Source: Ferrovibrio sp. (lineage in GTDB: Bacteria; Pseudomonadota; Alphaproteobacteria; Ferrovibrionales; Ferrovibrionaceae). From it: DNA of 64,000 nucleotides. Positions 54,039 through 62,287 of this stretch are shown here, piece after piece. Each line of letters starts with the position of its first letter. Positions within the stretch are counted from its first letter, which is position 1. The notes beneath the pieces are model-generated. The model was not told the DNA's origin, did not search any database, and saw nothing but the letters and a program-made list of their open reading frames with translations. The stretch lies in contig NZ_JAGOLP010000005.1 in the NCBI RefSeq assembly GCF_017994015.1, forward strand, positions 1-64,000, read 5' to 3'. A program made the position numbers and the translations under genes.

Positions 54039-54968
54039 TTATAGTTTTCGAATATAGACCGGGCTAACGACTTTCACCTCACGCCAACCATAGCGCAAAT
54101 GCAGCTTGTACGCTGCTGTGTTGCGTGTGGAGGCATATGTAAGCAAACGACGGTATCCCATATCCAAAAGATGCTGCATGGCGCGCGTTCCAGCCGCCGC
54201 CGCCGCCGATGTGCCCCAATGCGAACGCGCGGCGACAATGCTGGTGACGATCGGTTTGTCGTCCAGCACGCCCCATTCAGCAAAGCTGGCCATCGAGTCG
54301 CCATCCCAGCAAATCACCATGCCACGGGATTTCTGGCCGAAATAAGGACGCCAGACATTCTGCGGGCTCATTTGAGACACCAGCCGAAGCGCACGGTATG
54401 ATCTGTTGTGCAGATCAAGTATGGCCTGATCGATGGCAGCATCCCCGCCATCATATTCCTGTATCCGCAGGTTGCCTGGATCAGCCAGAGGAACCGCGTC
54501 ACCACACCATTCCATCTCACGGGTCATGCGATCAAGCAGGAACCCCTCCTCAGCCAGCGCCAATTCCAGAGGCTCAGGGAGCCGTTCCTGTAACGATATG
54601 ATGTGCCAGGTATTGGGCAGTTCGGCATCAAGACCAGAAATGCGCGAAAGCAGCAATTTCAGATCAGCGGCAGATAGTTGCGCGGGCTCACTAGCCACTG
54701 AAATCCAGATATTGGATGAACCATCCGGCGCAATCTGACGCATGGAAATCGCTGTGGCGATCAATTCGCCATTCTGGCACAGCAACGAAACATCAAGATT
54801 TTCCGGCTTGGTGACTATTTGCCTTGTCTGCTCGGAATCACCAGCCTCAGGCCATTCCGGAAAGACCTTGCACCAGAATGCTGAAATCCTCTCCAGCATC
54901 GTTTCATCATAGGCGATCAATTCAGCCATCGTGGTGAAAACCTGTATGCTAGTGGTTACTAACTGCAT
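54039..54968 (-). CDS. GNAT-family N-acetyltransferase
   Basis: A 309-residue protein. The C-terminal ~140 residues form a GNAT domain (LRIQEYDGGDAAIDQAILDLHNRSYR, then VAARSHWGTSAAAAAGTRAMQHLLDMGYRRLLTYASTRNTAAYKLHLRYGWRE, where the acetyl-CoA loop is degenerate). The N-terminal half looks like a second, diverged GNAT fold (ISAFWCKVFPEWP... LPEPLELALAEEGFLLDR). Base composition and codons look less GC-rich than the housekeeping genes. The gene converges with the bufferin operon and diverges from parA. Substrate unknown. Confidence 0.78.
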   Translation of the reverse strand: MQLVTTSIQVFTTMAELIAYDETMLERISAFWCKVFPEWPEAGDSEQTRQIVTKPENLDVSLLCQNGELIATAISMRQIAPDGSSNIWISVASEPAQLSAADLKLLLSRISGLDAELPNTWHIISLQERLPEPLELALAEEGFLLDRMTREMEWCGDAVPLADPGNLRIQEYDGGDAAIDQAILDLHNRSYRALRLVSQMSPQNVWRPYFGQKSRGMVICWDGDSMASFAEWGVLDDKPIVTSIVAARSHWGTSAAAAAGTRAMQHLLDMGYRRLLTYASTRNTAAYKLHLRYGWREVKVVSPVYIRKL

Positions 54969-55046
54969 GACAGCTTATCAAAATCGCGATTGGAAGCTAA
55001 CCTTGAAGTTGGTCAGACTAAGAATCCATGGCCCAGGGAGGTGCGG

Positions 55047-55811
55047 GTGAGGCGCATAGCAGTTTCCAACCAGAAGGGTGGCTCGGCCAAGACCACAACA
55101 GCGGTCAATCTGGCTGCCGCATTGGCCGAAAATGGGCGCAAGGTGCTGGTGCTTGATCTCGACCCCCAGGGCAGTTCCTCATCCTGGCTCGGCATGGCAG
55201 GCAGGCCATCTGGGGCCTATGAGTTGCTTGCCGAAAGCGGCCCTGCCGTAGATCTGGTGCAAACCACGGCCTTCAACGATATCGCCGTGATACCGGCCAC
55301 GCCGGCCCTGCATAATGCCGAGCGAACCCTAGCGCGGGAAATCGGCGCTGAAATGGTTTTGCAACGTCGACTGGCCGGCTTAGGTGGCAACTGGGATTAT
55401 CTGCTGATCGACACACCACCCACGCTTGGGATGCTCACCCTGAACGCACTTGCGGCAGCAGATGAATTGATTGCGCCGGTGGAGGCACATGTCATGGCGC
55501 TGGCCGGCGTGGCGCAATTGATGGAAACAATGCGCATGGTGCGCGAGCGCCTGAACCCGGGGCTCAGACTGGCCGGCATCCTGGCCTGCCGTGTGGACAG
55601 CCGCACGCGGCATTCGCTGGATGTGGTGGCAAGTATGCGCAAAACCTTCGGCTCGGATGTTTACAATACAGTGATCCGCGAGAATGTGCGCCTGGCCGAA
55701 GCCCCCTCCTTCCATATGCCGATCACGCGCTATGACAGCCAGAGTGCGGGGGCGGCTGATTATCGCGCTGCAGCCGCCGAAGTCATGGCACAGGAAGGAT
55801 CGGCTCGGTGA
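55047..55811 (+). CDS. orphan ParA/Soj-like ATPase
   Basis: A 254-residue P-loop ATPase. I start it at GTG 55047, 6 nt after GGGAGG. It has the deviant Walker A KGGSAKTT at residues 10-17 and Walker B VLVLDLDPQGS, with DTPPTLG as the Walker A-prime/switch. No parB gene or parS-like cluster is nearby. Orphan ParA proteins often position protein cargo or act in plasmid maintenance. It ends 12 bp from the convergent LanM stop, and its neighbours suggest an acquired accessory block. Confidence 0.88.
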   Translation: MRRIAVSNQKGGSAKTTTAVNLAAALAENGRKVLVLDLDPQGSSSSWLGMAGRPSGAYELLAESGPAVDLVQTTAFNDIAVIPATPALHNAERTLAREIGAEMVLQRRLAGLGGNWDYLLIDTPPTLGMLTLNALAAADELIAPVEAHVMALAGVAQLMETMRMVRERLNPGLRLAGILACRVDSRTRHSLDVVASMRKTFGSDVYNTVIRENVRLAEAPSFHMPITRYDSQSAGAADYRAAAAEVMAQEGSAR

Positions 55812-55823
55812 GGTCCGCCTGCC

Positions 55824-58800
55824 TCATTCCAAGATCAGGATATTCGGCAACTGGCCGGGCGCCGCTTGGCGCAGCAAGGTATACCCTGCCCCGGCCATGC
55901 CCTGGAAGAAACCGAGATTTTCTGCATCGCCACCAATAAACCAGGCGAATTCACCCGCTTTTCCTGCAGCCTCAATCAGCCCGCGCATCTGAATCGATGC
56001 CAGATCACGAATCGCTTCGCCGCCGATACCCAGCCGCGCGGCTTCGGCCAGCAACTCGATATTGCCCAGATTGCCACAGCAAACCGAATCGAAGCGAGCC
56101 GGCCAATACCGAAGAGTCGTGCTGATTGCATCGTTGATCTCGGTTATCAGCTGCGGGTCCTGCACACCATTTGCAAACCGATACATGCCGAGCCGGCCAA
56201 GCCCAACGCCGCCGGCACCGTGGCACCATTGCGCCGCCCAGCCCGGCCGTTCTGAACTCTTGCGCAGATCCGGCCAGTTCATGCGTTCAGGTGAGTACCA
56301 GCGCCGCTCATACTCAACACAATCCCTGGCTGCATTGGCAAAGCGCTCGGCCCCACTGGCTTTGGCCAGAGCTGACAGCGCATAGGCATAGCCGGCGGCG
56401 CCATGCGAGAAACCCGTCAGCGGCCGGCGCGACAGATGAACCCAGAGGCCCTTACCATCTGCTTGCGGCATCCGGCGACGCAGCATGTGATCGCCGCAAG
56501 CAACCGCCCGTTCGATCAGGAAGGCTTCACCAGTTCGGCGATGCAGCGCCAGTAAAGCCAGGATGCAGCCGGCTGCACCGCCCACCACGTCAAAGATATT
56601 GTCGCCTCGAATCACGTCATCCGTCAGCAGCCTGGCAGCATGCAGAGCATCGCGCATCAGGCCCGGATCATCGAGCAACTCGGCCACTACACCAAAGGCA
56701 TAGGCCATTGAGCCGATGCCAGACGCACCACCGATGCCCATTTTGCGTGCGAAACGTGCCGCGCCGCTGCTATGGATATGATGTCTGGCCGGCGCGAGCC
56801 CGGCCAGCGCAAGTTCCGCCGATTGGGCTGCGTTGCGTATCCGGCCATGCGCGGCAAGAAATAACGCCACACCGGGCGCGCCGCCATACAGATCGGTGCC
56901 CAGCACAAGCGGCTCCCAGCCGCCGCCATCGGCCAGCGGGTCCAGGCCGATCCAGGCCGCGCTATATTCATCCCGCGCAGCAGCCGCCTTGATCTGTTGG
57001 GCAATATCATCTGCCGCCGAGAAAGCCACATCCGGCGACAGCGGATCGCCGGCCGATGGAATGAATTTACGCGGCGGATGTTTGCCGGCACCGACCACCA
57101 GATCAAAAGCCTCCGATCCCATGGTGCAAAGGCGGATCACATCAAGTTGCCAGGCAATGGCCGCCTGATCCAGCCGGCTGATACGCTCACGCGCGATATG
57201 CAATCCAGGGGTCATGCCGCTGGCGGCGACCAAGCCCACGCCATCCTGCAGCCGTTCGCCATCAGCAGCATGCACAAAAAACGGAATGTTCAAATCGGCC
57301 AGGGCGCGCCGCTCGGCAAGGGCCAGCGGCCAGAGCGTTTCCTGCTCCTTGTCCCAATCGGCAAGGCGGGCGCCGAAATCGAGATGTGCGCTCCAGATTG
57401 CACCATCCTGCATGTCGCGGTGATTGCGCACGCGGTCCAGCAGCAGGAAGTAAAAGCGCGTTGGCTTGATGACATGACGAATCAGGCAGCCTTCAAACGC
57501 GGCTATCGGCCCCTTATCCGCCAGCAATTGATCTTTTAGCCCCAGCAGGAAAGCCAGGTATTCCTGGCAACCCTCGCGGAACGGCACAAGATAATCGGTC
57601 AGGCGGATTGTTGCACCATTCAGGCGCGGCAGATTGGTTTTATCCGCTGCCTCATATTTTGGCGGCGCCGGCTGCATCACGTCGCTGTTCAGCCCGGCCC
57701 ATTCCTGGCGCTGTGGTTTGCCGACATCATTATCACTGAGGCCACCGGAAGCCAGCACGGCGGTATCCGGCGCCTTCATGAAGGATGGCAGCAAACCGGT
57801 TTGCGACACGGATTCCTTGAAGCGGCGATCAAGTCGCTCGGTCATACGCAAAGCTGGCACCTGCGAGTCCATGGCAGGATCATTCGCTTGCAGGATCATC
57901 TCAAGATCGATGCCAACAGGATATTCGCCGGCGGCAATGACATTTTCTTCGTGCATGTCGGTTGCGGCCATCAGATGCCACAGCGCCAGCAAGGCGCCGG
58001 CGCGGCGAAAAAAACGATTGGCAGCTTCCTGATCAACACAATCGGCATGGGCGATGAATTCGCTCCAGCCATAGCCGTCGCGTTCGATCACCCGCGCCGC
58101 GGCCAGCCCGATCGGCGGCTGCCGCTGATTCAGCCATGCGATCAGGTCGGCCCAGCGCGCATCCACCCGCATGTCCTTCGGCTTGTACACCACCGCCTGA
58201 CCAGCCGCGAAGCGCAGCACCAGAACACTACGGCCAAAATTGTGCGGATCGGAAAGGCCGGAGGTTATTGCCATCACCGGGCCGGCCGGCGCCAAAGGCA
58301 ACAGACCATCGTTAATAAGCGCCCAATCCTGATCCAGTCGCATCAGGAATTCAGCACCAGCCTCAATCCATTGCCTGATAACTGAAGCCAAGAGCCTGAG
58401 CAGCACCGGCTTGTGATCAAACAGACGAAGCAGGCCCCCGGCACGCATTTCACGGATGAAACGATCATAATGCTGGCGCTGCTGTGGCTTGAGAGGGGCG
58501 CCCTGCGACCATTCCTGGCGGCATCTGGCGAAATGCTCATACAACGCCATGGCGCAAAGCCCGGTTACGGTTTTGAGCAAATCCTGCGCCATGCTGCGTA
58601 ACGCCGCCGGCTGCACCCGGCTGAGCACCCGCTGCGTCAGCGCCTGATCGCGCTGCTGCTCGGCGGCGAACACGATGCCCAGAAACAGATCCTCGAATGG
58701 TTCCGGCTTGTCATGTCGAAGCAGGGCCGCGGCGTAATCCGCTCCCGGGTTTTTTGGCAGCGCGGCGAGTATCCAGGCAGCATCTTCTGCCCAACCTGGT

Positions 58801-59054
58801 GGCCGTGCATTGCCCGCCAGCGCCACCCGGCCCAACCGCGGCATGATTGCTTCCATGCTCAGGCCGTCGCGCCGCAGGCGCTTGGCAAACAAAGCCCAGT
58901 CGCCGCTCGCCGCAGACTGGCACCAAGAAGCAAGCCGTGCCGCCGCCAATTCGGCATCGGCCTTCAGGCTTGGCTGGGGTACATAGTGGCTTGAAAGTCG
59001 TTCGTCGATTGTGGCCGCTCTGGCCGCGAATGCCCCGATCCAATCCTGCAACAC
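55824..59054 (-). CDS. lanM: class II lanthipeptide synthetase (LanM)
   Basis: A 1076-residue bifunctional enzyme. I prefer GTG 59054, with GGGAG 4 nt upstream, over ATG 59090, which falls in a direct repeat. N-terminal dehydratase (DUF4135): GLSDPHNFGRSV (Asp/His), VYKPKDM (Lys), ATDMHEEN and VGIDLEM (Asp/His/Asn, Asp/Glu), and RHVIKPT, which phosphorylate and eliminate Ser/Thr of the precursor. C-terminal LanC-like cyclase: SHGAAG, WCHGAGG (Cys about 944) and CCGNLG (Cys about 992-993), where common LanMs have CHG. The divergent repeat gene is the probable substrate; no LanT is adjacent. Confidence 0.95.
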   Translation of the reverse strand: MLQDWIGAFAARAATIDERLSSHYVPQPSLKADAELAAARLASWCQSAASGDWALFAKRLRRDGLSMEAIMPRLGRVALAGNARPPGWAEDAAWILAALPKNPGADYAAALLRHDKPEPFEDLFLGIVFAAEQQRDQALTQRVLSRVQPAALRSMAQDLLKTVTGLCAMALYEHFARCRQEWSQGAPLKPQQRQHYDRFIREMRAGGLLRLFDHKPVLLRLLASVIRQWIEAGAEFLMRLDQDWALINDGLLPLAPAGPVMAITSGLSDPHNFGRSVLVLRFAAGQAVVYKPKDMRVDARWADLIAWLNQRQPPIGLAAARVIERDGYGWSEFIAHADCVDQEAANRFFRRAGALLALWHLMAATDMHEENVIAAGEYPVGIDLEMILQANDPAMDSQVPALRMTERLDRRFKESVSQTGLLPSFMKAPDTAVLASGGLSDNDVGKPQRQEWAGLNSDVMQPAPPKYEAADKTNLPRLNGATIRLTDYLVPFREGCQEYLAFLLGLKDQLLADKGPIAAFEGCLIRHVIKPTRFYFLLLDRVRNHRDMQDGAIWSAHLDFGARLADWDKEQETLWPLALAERRALADLNIPFFVHAADGERLQDGVGLVAASGMTPGLHIARERISRLDQAAIAWQLDVIRLCTMGSEAFDLVVGAGKHPPRKFIPSAGDPLSPDVAFSAADDIAQQIKAAAARDEYSAAWIGLDPLADGGGWEPLVLGTDLYGGAPGVALFLAAHGRIRNAAQSAELALAGLAPARHHIHSSGAARFARKMGIGGASGIGSMAYAFGVVAELLDDPGLMRDALHAARLLTDDVIRGDNIFDVVGGAAGCILALLALHRRTGEAFLIERAVACGDHMLRRRMPQADGKGLWVHLSRRPLTGFSHGAAGYAYALSALAKASGAERFANAARDCVEYERRWYSPERMNWPDLRKSSERPGWAAQWCHGAGGVGLGRLGMYRFANGVQDPQLITEINDAISTTLRYWPARFDSVCCGNLGNIELLAEAARLGIGGEAIRDLASIQMRGLIEAAGKAGEFAWFIGGDAENLGFFQGMAGAGYTLLRQAAPGQLPNILILE

Positions 59055-59302
59055 GCTTCTCCCATCCCAGGATGCCCCACAAGCAGGCATGATACCCGGC
59101 AGGCATGATACGATGACAATCTATTGTCATGCGATAGCCGAGTGTCTCAGGCAACGGGCAAACACAATGAGAAGTAGTGCACTTGGCAGATTGCCAACGC
59201 CCCCGAGACCGCGCCCCAAAAAAACCACTTTACGGGCTGCGACAGCCAATGTTAGCGTTTGAACTAATTGAGAAAATGTTTTGACCAGAAGGGGAGAGTA
59301 AA
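59055..59302. promoter_or_regulatory. shared upstream region of lanM and the repeat-precursor gene
   Basis: A 248-bp divergent intergenic region. It contains a 13-bp direct repeat, GCAGGCATGATAC, at 59083-59095 and 59099-59111 (16-bp period). A perfect palindrome at 59113-59130 (ATGACAAT-CT-ATTGTCAT) lies close beside it. A strong ribosome-binding site (AAGGGGAG) lies 5-6 nt before the precursor ATG. The repeats lie nearer lanM and could hold a regulator binding site controlling both genes. Confidence 0.65.
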
Positions 59303-61294
59303 ATGCCGTTACGTCTTTCTACTCCGTCAACTTCATTCAACGATCAGACCGGCGCACCCGGCTATGGCGAGTCATTCTCGACCGATTCAGCCCTGGAAAG
59401 CGCGGCGGCTTCATCAAACCCTCCGACCCTTCCTTTTTTCCCGCCGCGTCCGTGTGCCGGCCAGGAAGACGCCATGCTTGAGCAGTCAATGACCGCAGGG
59501 CCTTTTCCAACCGCTTTTCCAGGCGCTATCCCTCATTGCCGTTCCGTGGAGGATGCTGCGCTGGAGCAGTCAATGACCGCCACGGCTATATCAACCATTT
59601 CAACAAACCCCTTTTGCCGTAGCGTGGAGGATTCAGCGTTGGAATTAGCTTCCGCTGATACGGCTCCCCCTACGACGCCGCGGGTGGTTTACGGTAATTG
59701 CGCCGTGGAAGACGATGCCAATCTGGAAAATAGCGTCTCTGCCTCTGCGCAGCCGACCCGTTATGGCTGGCCGAATTGCCTCACAGGCACCGATTCTGCG
59801 CTGGAACGCTCGGTCGCCGATACGGCTTTGCGCACCTTCGGGCCGAATACTTTCATGCCTTGCATATCGGCAGGCGATGCTGAACTGGAAAATAGTCTTT
59901 CCGCCTCTGCCCAGCCGACCCGTTATGGCTGGCCGAATTGCCTCACAGGCACCGATTCTGGGCTGGAACGCTCGGTTACCGATGTGGCGATGCCTACTCA
60001 GCGTGGTCCCTACATGCCTTGCATATCGGCAGGTGATGCTGAACTTGAAAATAGCGTATCTGCCTCTCCGCAGCCGACCCGTTTTGGCTGGCCAGGTTGC
60101 ATCATGGGCACCGATTCTGCGCTGGAACGCTCGGTTGCCATGGCTGCACCCGTGACCACCCCGTGGTCCGCCTTCCCGAGGCAATGTGTTGGCTCGGAGG
60201 ATGCCAACCTGGAAGCATCTGCAACAGCAACGGCAATGCGAACCGCCATGATGCCTCCTTGCTTCAATGCGGATGTCGCGCTGGAGCAGTCGATGACAAG
60301 TGCGGCAACCCAGACCACCGTGTTGGGCCTTCCGCGCTGCTCTTCTGTAGATGATATCGCCTTGGAACATTCTGCCGCGGATACCGCGATCGGTACCTTC
60401 CATAATCCCAGAATGCCCCAATGCATGGCGATAGACGATGCCAAGCTGGAAAATAGCGCCTCTGCCTCTCAGCCGGCGACCGGGTTTGGCCGACCGCTTT
60501 GCCCCTTTGGCACCGATTCTGGGCTGGAGCAGTCGATGACCGCTGGGCCTGTGCCAACCTCTCTAGCATTGCCTATTTGTCGCATGGTGGAGGATGCCGC
60601 GTTGGAATTTGCTTCCGCTGATATGGCTCCCCCGACGAGGCCGTGGGTGGCTTACGGTAATTGCGCCGTGGAAGACGATGCCAAGCTGGAAAATAGCGCC
60701 TCTGCCTCTCAGCCGGCGACCGGGTTTGGCCGACCGCTTTGCCCCTTTGGCACCGATTCTGGGCTGGAGCAGTCGATGACAAGTGCGGCAACCCAGACCA
60801 CCGTGCTGGGCTTTCCGCGCTGCTCTTCTGTGGATGATATCGCCTTGGAACATTCCGCCGCGGATACCGCGATCGGTACCTTCCATAATCCCAGAATGCC
60901 CCAGTGCATGGCGGCAGGCGATGCCAAGCCGGAATATAGACTTTCCGCCTCAGCGCAGCCGCCCCATACAGACTGGCCTTGCTTGACAGAAGATGATGCA
61001 GCGTTGGAGCGGATCACCCTGAATGCCGCCCCCTCCGTCAACCCCTATGTTGTGCACTGCGCCGCTGAGGATGCGGCATTGGAACAGTCGATCATGAAAT
61101 CGGCGCCCCCCACCTCGCCAATGTCGCTAATGCCATGCTTGCCGAGAGTCGATGACGCTGTGCTGGAAGGGGCCGCTGTGATGTCGGCGGGCTCAACCCA
61201 TATGCCGCCACAGGTCTGGATGCCGTGCATCTCTGCGGATGGTGGTGTTTTGGAGCGGGTTGCGGCCAGTAATTCCCCAATGCCCCAACTTTAG
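59303..61294 (+). CDS. 663-residue tandem-repeat protein, putative multi-core lanthipeptide precursor
   Basis: Starts at ATG 59303, 5-6 nt after AAGGGGAG. After 27 residues (MPLRLSTPSTSFNDQT...) the protein is 23 degenerate units of about 24-31 residues plus a Cys-less last unit. Each unit runs D-x-x-L-E-x-S, Ser/Thr-rich stretch, A-x-P-T, then one Cys 16-27 residues after the L-E pair, then an acidic end. There is no signal peptide or known fold. Each single Cys has Ser/Thr on its N-terminal side, the geometry lanthionine formation needs. The divergent LanM is the natural modifying enzyme. If so, one chain would yield 23 ring-bearing cores with a repeated recognition element. Confidence 0.75.
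   Translation: MPLRLSTPSTSFNDQTGAPGYGESFSTDSALESAAASSNPPTLPFFPPRPCAGQEDAMLEQSMTAGPFPTAFPGAIPHCRSVEDAALEQSMTATAISTISTNPFCRSVEDSALELASADTAPPTTPRVVYGNCAVEDDANLENSVSASAQPTRYGWPNCLTGTDSALERSVADTALRTFGPNTFMPCISAGDAELENSLSASAQPTRYGWPNCLTGTDSGLERSVTDVAMPTQRGPYMPCISAGDAELENSVSASPQPTRFGWPGCIMGTDSALERSVAMAAPVTTPWSAFPRQCVGSEDANLEASATATAMRTAMMPPCFNADVALEQSMTSAATQTTVLGLPRCSSVDDIALEHSAADTAIGTFHNPRMPQCMAIDDAKLENSASASQPATGFGRPLCPFGTDSGLEQSMTAGPVPTSLALPICRMVEDAALEFASADMAPPTRPWVAYGNCAVEDDAKLENSASASQPATGFGRPLCPFGTDSGLEQSMTSAATQTTVLGFPRCSSVDDIALEHSAADTAIGTFHNPRMPQCMAAGDAKPEYRLSASAQPPHTDWPCLTEDDAALERITLNAAPSVNPYVVHCAAEDAALEQSIMKSAPPTSPMSLMPCLPRVDDAVLEGAAVMSAGSTHMPPQVWMPCISADGGVLERVAASNSPMPQL
59384..61291 (+). repeat. 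tandem array of 23 one-cysteine units inside the precursor gene
   Basis: Each unit begins about D-[SADIV]-x-L-E and ends in a Cys followed by 3-6 residues and an acidic pair; the 23 cysteines are one per unit. Recent duplication is visible in the DNA. A block of about 105 bp recurs exactly at an offset of 240 bp (60436 and 60676), one of about 140 bp at an offset of about 483 bp (60281 and 60764), and one of about 46 bp at an offset of 162 bp (59761 and 59923). Confidence 0.9.
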
Positions 61295-61605
61295 GTAAGA
61301 TTGAATGGCGGCTCGGCTTGGCTGCGCAGGCATATAGCCGCCGCAGTTCTGCCCGGTCTGGCATGGCGCTGTAATCCGCTTAGGCTGCTTACTGAGCGTT
61401 GCCTGGGCGACTTAGTCTTAAGTATTTTCACCTTGCGCCAAGGCAGATGGCCTTGGCGCAAGGTGGGTATTGCTCGCTGCTTTGCCTGGCTATGATGAAA
61501 GTTGCAGGCTGATGAATTCAGGCAATCCACATTTCACAAACAACCTTCTCCACCCTATCGGCGGCAGTGGCGAATTTCTCTGCGCCCTTACCAAGCTGTA
61601 CCGAC
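61295..61605. other. intergenic region after the precursor gene
   Basis: No supported gene. It carries one strong inverted repeat (below), and otherwise GC-moderate sequence without tRNA or clear promoter. A GTG at 61567 could start the next gene earlier. Confidence 0.6.
61429..61465. terminator. 15-bp perfect inverted repeat, possible terminator
   Basis: CACCTTGCGCCAAGG (61429-61443) and its exact reverse complement (61451-61465) flank a 7-nt loop, about 135 bp beyond the precursor stop. No T-run follows on either strand, so it may be rho-dependent, an mRNA-stabilising stem, or a protein-binding site. Confidence 0.55.
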
Positions 61606-62226
61606 ATGGCTAAACGTCGCACGATTGGCAGCAATCCACTCGACTCACTGCCGCAGGGACAGGCGCAGGGCAACGATACGCCCCAGGGCCAAGCCGATGC
61701 CGGCAGCCAGCAGGCGCCAGTTGCGGGGAACGAAGCTGAAGCCACAACCGATGTGGCAGCGCATCCCGCCCTGCCCGTGGTAATGACAGGCCCCGTGGCC
61801 GAGCAAGCTGAGCCGGGGCTGAGCAGTAGCGGCAAGCCCTGGAAAACCTGGTGGGATCAGGCGCTTCATAATGAAATTTGGATCATTGCCGGAGATCTGC
61901 CGCTAGGCCGCGCGCGTTTGACCGGGCGTGGTCTGGGCAAGGAATGGTTGATCCGCTTGCCTGATGGCACAAGTCTCGCCCTGCCCGGCGATGTCGCTAC
62001 TCTGACGAAACAAGCCAATCATGCCGACCGCAAAATCAGCGCCATGTTGCTATGGGGTGCGGCGGGCGCCTTTGTTGCCGGACCATTTGGCGCGATGGCG
62101 GGCGGATTGTTTGGCGGCAGAGAACGCAAAAAGGCTGTGTTTGAGCTGGAATTGAAGGATGGGCGCAGGGTGAGGGCGGAAACGCATCCTGCAACCTTGA
62201 AGGCGATTGAAGCGGAGTTGGCTTGA
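61606..62226 (+). CDS. hypothetical protein with a glycine-zipper membrane segment
   Basis: A 206-residue protein from ATG 61606 (MAKRRTIGSN); GTG 61567 is an alternative start. The N-terminal half is polar, Gln/Ala-rich and probably disordered. A middle domain (WIIAGDLPLGRARLTGRGLGKEWLIRLPDGTSLALPGDVATL) is followed by a hydrophobic glycine-rich stretch, AMLLWGAAGAFVAGPFGAMAGGLFGG, with G-x-x-x-G spacing. It ends in a basic/acidic tail, FELELKDGRRVRAETHPATL. I do not recognise the family; it may form a membrane oligomer. Confidence 0.65.
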   Translation: MAKRRTIGSNPLDSLPQGQAQGNDTPQGQADAGSQQAPVAGNEAEATTDVAAHPALPVVMTGPVAEQAEPGLSSSGKPWKTWWDQALHNEIWIIAGDLPLGRARLTGRGLGKEWLIRLPDGTSLALPGDVATLTKQANHADRKISAMLLWGAAGAFVAGPFGAMAGGLFGGRERKKAVFELELKDGRRVRAETHPATLKAIEAELA

Positions 62227-62287
62227 TCCAGCGGCGCCTGTTGGCATCATGCTGGGTTTTAGGCTGGGTAAAAACAAGGGGGAATCA

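Noticed and set aside
59055-59090. ATG 59090 as the lanM start
   Set aside because: The extra residues (MPACGASWDGRS) fall in the direct repeat and lack a ribosome-binding site, whereas GTG 59054 follows GGGAG. Not fully excluded.
59645-60421. 258-codon minus-strand frame within the repeat gene
   Set aside because: The plus-strand frame has a strong ribosome-binding site, a conserved Cys and LE pattern and full length; the reverse frame is open only because the repeats are.
59384-61291. CRISPR array or DNA repeat element
   Set aside because: Repeats are in-frame coding units of varying length and sequence, with no constant repeat-spacer alternation.
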